Assembly: GCA_945910005.1 (NCBI GenBank)
Contig: OX246740.1
Location: forward strand, 5,019,458 to 5,083,457
Direction of reading: 5' to 3'
From: Isoperla grammatica
Lineage: Eukaryota > Arthropoda > Insecta > Plecoptera > Perlodidae
DNA: 64,000 bases
Part shown: one piece after another, positions 55,384-64,000 of the stretch
How the letters are laid out: every line of letters begins with the position of its first letter
How positions within the stretch are numbered: the first letter of the stretch is position 1
Notes under the pieces: generated by a model
Databases searched by the model: none
What the model saw: only the letters and a program-made list of their open reading frames with translations
Told to the model about the DNA's origin: nothing
Position numbers and translations under genes: made by a program

Positions 55384-56250
55384 AACATTTCAAGGTGGGA
55401 AAAACAAAATAAACACACTTCATTGATAATTAAAAGCTTGGCGGATGAATTTGCATGTTCAGTTTTATTTTCCAAGTCCTGATATGTTCCTTAAATTTAT
55501 TAAATTTATTTATATATATTATTTATTTATTATATATATTAAATATTATACGTAAGTTATTTATTATTATTATTAGGGCTGCCCAACGATAAAAAAGATC
55601 ATATCGATATCGCGGGAAGAATTATCGATATCGTGTCGCGATATCGAACTTATCAAGAAACGTATCGATATCGGCGATATCGAAACTTTTCTCGTGTGTT
55701 TTTAGGATTTCCAGACCAGCCAGAGGCCACTTAAACAACATTACCGTAATACGTAAATAAATGTGTGAACTTTAAAATGTCTTATAATATATGTATGTTC
55801 ATTTGTGTGTATACTATTCAGAATTTAAAATATCCACAAAAAACAGTGATATTGAGGTTGGCGTGACGTGACGTAATCGTTTTCTTTCTAAACAATTAGC
55901 TTATAAGGCGCAAGTTCGATATCGTGATATGTACGATATAATAATTCTATATCGATATCGAATTATTTTTCCATTATCGATATCGTATCGAATTATCGAT
56001 ATCGTTGGGCAGCCCTAATTATTATATATATTATATATTATATATATTATATATTATAAATTTATTAAATTTATTAAATATTAAATTGATTTTTAAGTTA
56101 ATTAGCTTGATGAGTTAGTGCTATTATGTATTGGTTTATATAGTACGTAATATTAATAATGTATGACCCAAAGCCAAATTACAAATTCATCAGCCAAGCT
56201 TTTAATTATAAATAAAGTGTGTTCGTTTTGTTTTTCCCACCTCGAAATGT
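55384..56250. mobile_element. inverted-repeat element with about 70-bp arms, host of a nested hAT
   Basis: acatttcaaggtgggaaaaa at the left is mirrored by tttttcccacctcgaaatgt at the right. The arms extend through ataattaaaagcttggc(g/t)gatgaa. The AT-rich centre contains the hAT at 55574-56017. No clear target duplication. Confidence 0.7.
55574..56017. mobile_element. hAT-like MITE, tagggctgcccaacgat ends, nested
   Basis: Perfect terminal repeats tagggctgcccaacgat/atcgttgggcagcccta enclose dense atcgatatcg motifs. Octamers attattat flank both sides (55566-55573, 56018-56025), though in low-complexity sequence. 444 bp. Confidence 0.82.
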
Positions 56251-56954
56251 ATTTAATTTTGTAATTGTTGTTTAAATATCAATTATTAAGTAATGTAAGC
56301 ATTTACATTTGTTTATTTCATTAATTACTACATTTATATATTGGAAATAAAATAATTGGCTTGGCCACAATTTTAGTTATCACCCCTTTAAATGTTGAGC
56401 CTCTTTTGAAATTGGCGTATTTTGTAAGTGTGCCCTCTTTGGTTTGTAACGGTTGATCTTCTCCGTTTTGGGCTTGGCCTTTTTTTTGCAAATGTTTTGC
56501 ATTTTTGTGTAATATTATTACTGAACACGAATTGGTAACTTTTTCGTCACGCAATAATGCAAGTCCGTCTTATGAACATCGCCGGCAATGTGTACAGCAC
56601 ACTCGTGGGCATACTACAAGTAATACTTGACGATTTTACTTTGAATGTACATTTCAGTACAAATGGCTGCAGGTATGAAGTAATTTCATTCCAATTCTTC
56701 TAATAAATACAAACATTACAAAGTTCATGCTCTATTTAATGGTTAATAAGCGTAATTTTTGCCTTGCCTTTACGGTGGGACCCAGGCCCGTTGGTAATTG
56801 TATTTAATAACAGTACATCTATTGACAATTCCCTCGACCAATTTTGTTCGTATCATGCCTATATGTATTTTGTAAGTTTTCTTTTCACCGAGAAGCCATT
56901 GCATGTATATAGGCTATTAGTAATGTTCTTGTGTGTTGATATTGTAGTACTTAC
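56251..56954. other. spacer without recognisable gene
   Basis: AT-rich spacer. The ORF at 56321-56554 has no support. Confidence 0.45.
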
Positions 56955-57352
56955 TCTTGCCCGCAGAACAAAGCGTGAACCGGTTCCCTATTCACCCCCG
57001 CGGGTCTCATCGGCCGTTTTCTGGCGCCTTTTCTCACCGGTCTGCCCGGAGAAGACGCCACCGAAAGATGAAGGCTCGGCACACAACCGGGTCTTACTTT
57101 CCTCGATGTTATCGGCGAATAATTCAACATTACGTGTTGAAGATTCCAACTACGCAGATCACTATCCGGAAAGTGTATCGAACACACGCGGGCAGTGGCC
57201 ACGTTGAACACATCTGCCCGTCCGCATTGTTTCACCCACTCCCTACAAACAGCCGGATCTTTGGGGAAACGGAAGAATTGTATTTTCGATCCCTTACTTT
57301 TGTTACAGCCCCTCGCATTGTTGTTGCAACCGTAGATCGAACACACGACCAT
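56955..57352 (-). CDS. array exon 21: complete THAP zinc-finger first exon, phase-2 donor
   Basis: ATG at 57352 opens 132 codons: MVVCSIYGCNNNARG (first Cys pair), KIQFFRFPKDPAVCREW, ATARVCSIHFPDSDL (second pair) and RPGCVPSLHL, a complete THAP finger in one exon. A basic tail (GRPVRKGARKRPMRP) follows. It ends CAAGA|GTAAGT (donor 56949-56954), phase 2. A TCAGT motif lies about 15 nt before the ATG. The plus-strand ORFs over the same bases are shadows. Confidence 0.82.
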
Positions 57353-57503
57353 CGTTGCGGAAAAACTGACTGGTGTAGATGGTTCAACAATGGATTGCTT
57401 TTAATATTGCAGGTACAAAATAATGAACACAAGAGCTTCGTTCGCCTGTCCTACACAGTACTGAATCGTTCTTTTGTACACGTGTATAAGGTAGTGTAAA
57501 TAA

Positions 57504-58171
57504 TAGGGTTGGGAGTTGACATCGATTATTTGATTCGACATCGATGTCGAAACCAAAATTGACATTCGATTCGACATCGATTTGCAATCTCAAATCGTAA
57601 TAATCGTTCGACATCGAAACTTCCGTGCGGTATTTAATTTTCAAATATCCCGCGTTGAGAGCGCGGAAGTTGGTCAAACTGGCAACCTTGTACACAAAGC
57701 ACAGGTTGATTCTAGCGAGTGCGCGCATGCGTAGGCGCCAGGCGGTGAACATGTTTCACCCTGTGGGCCTGTCCATCCTATGGTCCATCCAGTTCCAGCC
57801 TGCAACGCGGCCTTGAACGTTATGTTCCGTGTTGACTCATTACTCGAGAAACAAATCAATCGTATAATATATTCGTCTCTCCGCGGTTTGAGATGTCATC
57901 TTTGCCAGTAAGGCCTGTTTTAGTGACGCCGACGGGAAAGCGAAGTGATGTGTGGAAGTCATTTGGATTTGTGGCAAATATAGACGGCCAAATAACGAAC
58001 GATGAACACGTGGTTTGTCGTCAGTGTTATACATCCGTGGGAAAAAATATCTTTTTTTTGGGGGGGGGGGGTTGATGTCGAAAATAGTTTCGATGTCGAA
58101 ATAATTTCGATTTGATGTCGAAATTTTCGGTTTGACATCGATTACGAATTTATAATCAAATCCCAACCCTA
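57504..58171. mobile_element. hAT-like element with BED-finger remnant
   Basis: tagggttgggagttgacatc and its mirrored right end (tcccaacccta) are flanked by gtaaataa on both sides (57496-57503, 58172-58179). Subterminal repeats of tcgacatcgat are dense. It carries the start of a BED-type transposase (57893-58075) but no catalytic part. Confidence 0.88.
57893..58075 (+). pseudogene. hAT transposase N-terminal BED-finger fragment
   Basis: 60 residues. SDVWKSFGFVANIDGQITND then EHVVCRQCYTSVG gives the W-x-x-F and C-x2-C half of a BED finger, the N-terminal DNA-binding domain of ZBED/hAT transposases. The His pair and everything downstream are lost in a poly-G run. Confidence 0.65.
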
Positions 58172-58179
58172 GTAAATAA

Positions 58180-59000
58180 TAAATATGTTTATGGCGTTCG
58201 CATGTAATTAAAACTTACACTAGTGTAACCAGCACAGGAGATTTTTACACTGGCTATTTAGCTCGTGTAAGACGCTTTGCTACACAGGTCAGTGCTAGTC
58301 CCGGTGTAAGACAAGCAAACGAAGCTTAGTTTTTAACGATCAGATCAATACTAAGCTCAGCATGCGGATGGACACACGGTCGAGAATCGAGTTGCGTAGG
58401 TACCAGATGACGTAGGAGGCAACACGTAACTCCGCCCCTCTGCGCATGGGCAGATGAGAAATACCATATATATGGAGTTGCATTATGTACTGCAGGCACC
58501 GTATTCAGTAAAGTATTCTTTTAATCAACTATGCTGGAGGTCTTCACGTGTGATAACATGTTTTATTATTATAATTATTATTATTAATATTTGTAAAAAC
58601 GGCTACTTTATTTTGAAGTTGTTAATTTTATTTGAAATGATCGCCTAAAAGTAACGAAACAAGTGGTTCGGTGTTCTCGCCCCATCGCGAACACCCTCGC
58701 GTAATATGGACGTCCCCAGTGTGGACGGCTCGCAACGAACGACATCCCACTATATGCGTCGGGTAACCTTGGAGACGTCATACCACCGCAGAACATAACA
58801 AATAATATAAATACAAATAAATAATAAATATCCACCACTGAAATTGGAACCGAGTGGGTAGACTTAAACACGTATTTTATTTATTTTATTTTAAAACACA
58901 ACACGAGAATCATCAGCTCAGCTGATTTTATTTTTGTAAAGATTACAGATTATCATAGGTCAATAAAATGTTACTATATCAAAGTAGAAAAAAATACGGC
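58180..59000. other. spacer with interspersed-repeat tail
   Basis: At 58826-58890, gaaccgagtgggtagactta plus an attttatttattttatttt tail is the tail end of the repeat family at 33141. Nothing coding was seen. Confidence 0.4.
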
Positions 59001-59107
59001 TCCAAAGTCCATACTTGGCTCCAATAAATACGATTACTGGTCGCTCGAGCCAGCCAAGTGAAGCTGTCCCTCTCAACACACGGTACACAACAATCAAAAG
59101 ATCGAAA

Positions 59108-59192
59108 ATGAAGTGCGCTCTACTTCTTCTGATTGCTTTCGTCTGTTTATCGGACGCGGTGGTCATCGTAACCGATCAGCTGGAGAATCCCG
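59108..59192 (+). CDS. signal-peptide first exon of a secreted-protein gene, phase-1 donor
   Basis: ATG at 59108 opens 28 codons: MKCALLLLIAFVCLSDA, a textbook signal peptide with probable cleavage after Ala17, then VVIVTDQLENP. It ends CCCG|GTGAGT (59193-59198) in phase 1, the usual phase after signal peptides. An AATAAATA box at about 59023-59030 could serve as a TATA element for a start near 59055. It is the only convincing plus-strand host exon. The following exons were not found before the window end, so the gene continues or its introns are long. Confidence 0.6.
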
Positions 59193-60126
59193 GTGAGTGG
59201 CGTTCCCAAAACGTTTTGGGGGAGTTTTATTATCATTTATCAACATCATTTGAATGGCAGACACTTCCAGCTTGTCTCAGTACAATGCACAACCAATTAT
59301 ATTAACGTATCTGTATCCTTGAATATACCCCTTTAATTTAAAACATGAATATTAGTTAGGCCTAATCCTTAATTGAGTAATCAATTAATTCATTACAATA
59401 TACTTTGTCCTTATATTGACGTTCTAGCTTTTAAAAGTTTTCAGTTTAGAGTTTTAGTTTTTAGAGCTCCATAAAATTGGTGATCGCGAAATCTCCCGTT
59501 TTACACGAAATAACCACAAAATCTCGTAAAACTGACGTATGAATTCCCAATTAATAGTGAAAATTTTTTCCAAACTTGCACAAAAGGTCGTGTTCTCTTA
59601 AAATTAATAAATTTTGTTTAAAATGAAATAAATGTTAGACCATTTTTCCATAGCGGGGATAAGAATATTTATTTCGCCAACACGATTTACTTTGCGCAAA
59701 AGTGTGTAATAGGTCTAGCGCGTGTAGTTTGTCGATTGTATAGTACATTGTATCACTCTATAGTCTATACAGCTAAAAATAATAACATCGCTTGACACTG
59801 CGATCATGGATTTCTCAAATGAAATTTTTTAAAAGAAACATTTTTTCGGGGCTCAACAAATCTCGAACAGCTCAATGATTATTTTGTTTGTGTGTTTCCT
59901 AAAGTCTTGAAATAATGCGTGTGAGATAATGAGAACGGCTTCAAAAATATAATGCAAAGAAACATTTTTTCGGGGCTCAACAAATCTCGAACAGCTCAAT
60001 GATTATTTTGTTTGTGTGTTTCCTAAAGTCTTGAAATAATGCGCGTGAGATAATGAGAATGGCTTCAAAAATATAATGCACAGCATTTCTTCCTGAGTTT
60101 GGATGATATCAGATCATACACTAGGA
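59193..60126. other. putative intron sequence with a 124-bp direct duplication
   Basis: AT-rich. At 59832-60079 a 124-bp unit (gaaacattttttcggggctc through gcttcaaaaatataatgc) is present twice in tandem, almost identical. No gene. Confidence 0.6.
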
Positions 60127-60507
60127 CAGGGATGGCGAACCAATGGCAAGCGTGCCAGAAGTGGCACGCGAAGACTTTCTGGCGGCACGCAGAAATGTGT
60201 CAAAGATGTTGCATCAGGATGACATTGACTACACTTCACAGCCGTTTTCAATGAATTTATAGAATTTTGGGTACAAAAATTTCGTCTCCAGCGGGATTTT
60301 GCCTAAATGCTGCAGTACGTGGAACAATTACAACATTACAAACTGATAAAGTGGCTATTTGTTCCCTGCAAAGCACATTAATTATTCAAAAAGCTATAAT
60401 ACAAAATGTCATTAAAATTTGACTGTGCCTTTTTGGAGAAATTGGCACGCCTGGATAGTTTGTAGGCCTGAATTGGCACTCAAGCTCAAAAAGGTTCGCC
60501 ATCCCTG
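60127..60507. mobile_element. hAT-like MITE, cagggatggcgaacc ends
   Basis: cagggatggcgaacc and ggttcgccatccctg are perfect inverted ends, flanked by cactagga on both sides (60119-60126, 60508-60515). 381 bp with tggcac/gtgcca-rich subterminal sequence. No ORF. Confidence 0.9.
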
Positions 60508-60992
60508 CACTAGGAGATGTGTTATTGACATTCTAATTATTCAATGTCAATATATTCATTATTTATATGCAATATGTGCTATTACATTTACATTGGACAT
60601 GTTGCACACACAGCTGCTATATCACTTGTTCAATGCTATCATCCACCAATGGCGATTAAACGGTGATTAATTTTTTTGACTATGAATTATAGACTATCGG
60701 TGTGACGCGTTGATAAGACGTCCACTCTATCCAAAAGTTCAAAGTTACCGGCGTTGTTGTTGTGCTTATCCTCCTAGCGGAGATTTGGTGAACTTCAATG
60801 TCAATTCAATGTCGAATTCCATGCCCTAAATCCCCTAAATACCCTAGTTGGGGTCTCATTGAATCGCGTCCGCGTTGTTGAAACGAGCAGAGAACTTCTT
60901 TATCGACTCAGGTACGAGTTACGATTTTTGTTGCCATGGTTACTCACTATATTTATAGATGTTTGTACCTCCAAAATGCAAATAATCCTTAC

Positions 60993-61441
60993 CTCGTATA
61001 CGTTGAATTAACTGCTGCACTCTCCACAAACACTTTCTTTCCCGTTATTCCGTGCCGCTTTTTAAAGTTCTGAAGCCACCCTGCTGACGCTTGAAATTCT
61101 GCCGTGACATTCAATCTAGCACTGATTTCTTTTGCCTTTTCAATAAGCAAAGGCCCATTTATTGGTACGTTTTGTGCCCTGGCCTGACTAAACCATTGGC
61201 TTAGGGCAGCCTCAACATCCGAGAACTTTCCTTCCCGCACACGTGCTTTTTTGTTACTTGAAGAACCGCACTTCAATGCATTTTTTTCAATTTCTACTCT
61301 ATTTTTTAGAATTGTTTTCAATGTAGTGACAGGTATTGATAGTTTATTCGCTAACGAGACTTTTGACGCACCGGGATTCTCATCGCACTCTTTAATTATA
61401 TCTAATTTATCGTTCAATGACAACGCTTTTCTCTTCGACAT
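60993..61441 (-). CDS. array exon 22: Tigger/pogo CENP-B-type DNA-binding first exon, phase-2 donor
   Basis: ATG at 61441 opens 149 codons, MSKRKALSLNDKLDIIKE. The psq-like HTH (residues 4-52: SKVSLANKLSIPVTTLKTIL) is followed by the CENP-B HTH (about 78-140: AALSQWFSQARAQNVPINGP, GWLQNFKKRHGI). The exon stops at ACGAG|GTAAGG (donor 60987-60992) in phase 2, with no DDE catalytic domain. It would supply pogo/CENP-B-type DNA binding. A TTTCAGTCAAC motif lies within 12 nt of the ATG. An ATG seven codons upstream is possible but less likely. Confidence 0.78.
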
Positions 61442-62144
61442 GTTGACTGAAATGACAACCAAACTAACTGTGCTGTGCGGTACGTCGAGTGCGGTTGTCA
61501 GGTTCCACCTGGCTCCACTGAAATGTGGCAGGGGTAGAGGGAGGAGAATACAATGCCGTCGAAGGGTGGACTCAACTACAAGTTGGGAATTCCGAGATCG
61601 TGTTCGGCTAGAAAATCCATGTAAAAACAGAAGTTTGCATGAAACACCGTTATAAAACTCGTCTTAGACCGAAAATAGGCGACGTAATATCGAATACGAC
61701 GTTGTATCAAGTTCAAGATAATATTCTGTTATGGGAATTTCCCGGGACTTTTGTCAAATGGCGTGGTAATGCAAACGAGATTGTATCGAACGACGTTATA
61801 ACAAGGTTATCAAATGACTGATCCTGCTTTGATCAAGACGTAAAGCAACAAGAATATTAACTAAGGCCTGGTCTGTCTTGCGAGGCCCAACTAAATCTCA
61901 GCAATATTGTTTTCACCAAGGCAACCTCCATTTAGAGGCTGGGGAATCAAGTAATCTGACACCAAAGTATTTAGTTACCAGGCATAAGCGAGCCAACATA
62001 GAAATTTAGGCATGTCTCAACTTATAACTCATCCAACCAACTCAGAAAAAAAACGATCAATCTCTCACAGCTCTCAGATTGATGTCAACTTTGAACTTGT
62101 TTATCAATAACCTCGAATTGCCCTACATTCGATTACGTAGTCGG
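61442..62144. other. spacer without recognisable gene
   Basis: Short plus-strand frames at 61639-61821 have no recognised domain. Confidence 0.4.
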
Positions 62145-63382
62145 CAGTGTTGAGGCGAGAACTTTTTAAAAGAACGCGTTCCCGAGAACACGTTCTTTTT
62201 TTGTGAACTTTCCAACGAACTTACTCTTTTTTCAAATGAGTGAACTTGAACTTTCAAAAGTTCTTTTTGAGAACGAACTTTTCAATTTTAGAAAGTTCTT
62301 TTGAAAGTTCATTCTGTTCGATGATTGAGCATCTGTCAACGCGCCGTCGAGGAACACACGAATCGTTTTCGGTTCTCCTTCAGCTGATTTTAAAAAGCTA
62401 CCGGCCACCATTCATGGAGTAGAATTACATTCAAGTCTGGCCGTTCGAACTCTACCCACCACAAGATGTTAGATCACTCGGTCGAGATAAGTGGGTCTGC
62501 AAGTGCAAGTGCCCAAATACCAGAAGTAATGAGACACGATAATTGGGCGGGAGGAAACGACTCTACGTGGAACTCCATTCACTAATCAAAACGCAAGATT
62601 GAAACATTTCTAGAGCCAGTGTAAATTCTCAAGAGGAACAGATTTCTCGGTTGACTAATGGATTTGTTGTTATAGGGTGTTTGTGTCACAATTCTACTAC
62701 CGTTTCACTTTATCCTAAAATATGGTGTTACTGATCATCAAATCAATCATCATCAATCATCAAATGATCAATCAACACATCAATAATAAAATACATAACA
62801 ATTATTATCAACAATTTTTACCAACTAAAGGGGCCTACTAGTCTTTGTAAAATAAAACAATAATAGGACGGGCTTAGCCCTGGTAGTTTTAGTGAAGAAC
62901 AGCACTTTTGTACATACATATACATACACTATCACTAATCGCTATCACTATCACTAATTAATCGATACACTAATCGCTATTTTCACATGTCTGTAATAAT
63001 ATAAACTGAAATAACAATACAATTATCCTTCCTTGAAGTTCTTAAGTTTTTTATTTCTACAATGGTAGGCGCCTATAGCCCTACATCAGACACCTAATGG
63101 CTAATGCCAGCATTCAATATCTTACCTTAACATGCATGTTTTTCTTCCTATTTAAGCCATACAAGGCAATCGATTATTCGCATGACTGTTAATACAATGT
63201 GGTGACACTTTTTCACAAAAGAACTTTTAAAAGAACTTAGGCCTAGTTCATATTTTAAACGAACTTGAACTTTTCAAAATTTTAGGTTTTGAAAAGAACT
63301 TGAACTTTATTAAAGTTCATTATTTGAGCTGTGAACTGAACTTCTAGAAAGTTCATTTAAAAAAAGAACTGCCCCAACACTG
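62145..63382. mobile_element. hAT-like element, cagtgttg ends, 1.24 kb
   Basis: cagtgttgaggcgagaactt at the left and gccccaacactg at the right, flanked by gtagtcgg on both sides (62137-62144, 63383-63390). Subterminal gaacttt/aaagttc motifs repeat many times at each end, possible transposase-binding sites. No transposase frame remains. Confidence 0.88.
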
Positions 63383-63390
63383 GTAGTCGG

Positions 63391-64000
63391 ATGCCCAGAT
63401 TATTGTCGTCGTTGTTATATTGTTATGCAATGCATTTCCAGTTTTTACACTTCCAAAGCAGCAATGCCCTAAAGCTAGTTTTATCTTTGATGAATATGGG
63501 TGGTGGTGGTGGCTAAAGTTAGTGCATTTAGGGCCGGTTTCACCAGCATTGACTTTTGTCGAGTTCAGCTTGAACCTGAATGTTACCAATTTGCCAAAAA
63601 TAATAACTTGTACCTATTTAATTTCTCACATATCTCGCATTTTTGTTGTTTTGGATACTTTAGTTTTGTCACTGCATGTTTATTGTTTACAGAGAGATGG
63701 AAAGAATTTCTCAAAATGCCACTTATTGCCTTTTGTAATACCATCAAGTTTAAAATAATCCATGTAAAGATTGGTATACATGTTTGTTTACTCATGGTAC
63801 AGATGTATTTTGATGTAAAAATGATTAAACAAAAACTGCAAATGCATTGTTGGATAGAACCCTCGATGCCCACCGTTCAGATTTGTGATGATAATCTCCA
63901 AAGCAGTTCTGTCACTGCCTTCTGTACGTACTATGCACAAGCAGAGTACAAGTTATCCAGTAGGCAATGGCTAAACAATTGACTGTACATATCTTTGACA
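63391..64000. other. AT-rich tail of window, doubtful ORFs
   Basis: Overlapping open frames at 63420-63982 on both strands contain no domain I recognise. The sequence may belong to a repeat or to intron of the 59108 gene. Confidence 0.3.

Noticed and set aside
63420..63982. Overlapping ORFs at the right edge
   Set aside because: No domain, no splice sites, and frames are open on both strands in AT-rich DNA.

Overview
This is a repeat-rich, AT-rich window of animal genomic DNA with no bacterial or organellar features. The evidence for an animal is intron-type splice sites, THAP, FLYWCH and CENP-B-type domains, a PHD-finger LINE, and hAT, piggyBac, Harbinger and mariner elements. A recurrent TCAGT initiator-like motif 10-60 nt upstream of several start codons suggests an arthropod. 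I cannot name the species.

The outstanding feature is a dispersed array of at least 22 short exons spread over 61 kb (556 to 61441), all on the minus strand. Most begin with an ATG and all end in a GT splice donor; 21 of 22 break the reading frame in the same phase (phase 2). Twelve encode 29-57-residue Lys/Arg-rich peptides at 556, 2706, 5872, 14400, 15242, 22336, 24202, 27808, 45283, 47353, 52065 and 52429. Seven encode THAP zinc-finger sequence: two whole domains (8436, 56955), two domains split over two exons (32705+30449, 37416+35298) and one orphan N-terminal half (43573). One encodes FLYWCH (25690), one a mariner-transposase helix-turn-helix (54585) and one a Tigger/pogo CENP-B DNA-binding region (60993). 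The pattern fits a gene, or tightly related gene set, whose alternative first exons supply exchangeable transposase-derived DNA-binding N-termini to a common downstream exon lying left of base 1. The exons and phases are read directly; the common exon and the splicing are inferred.

Between the exons the window is mostly mobile DNA. There is a 3.8-kb satellite of 108/119-121-bp units (about 9.6-13.46 kb), interrupted near its left edge by a MITE. There is a full-length LINE with two intact ORFs sitting in a (TTA)n microsatellite (15.7-20.1 kb) and a 5'-truncated relative (38.5-41.2 kb). At least nine hAT-like elements have perfect 8-bp target duplications (3794, 5118, 21116, 48630, 49487, 55574, 57504, 60127, 62145). 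Two elements are flanked by TTAA (22964, 33956). A Harbinger-like element with TAA duplications carries a MADF ORF (41332). Several TA-flanked or palindromic MITEs are also present. The hAT at 21116-22334 landed on the splice donor of one array exon.

Only one plus-strand host-gene exon looks convincing: a signal-peptide exon at 59108-59192 with a phase-1 donor. Stretches not listed are AT-rich spacer with homopolymers and short degenerate ORFs in which I see nothing supportable.
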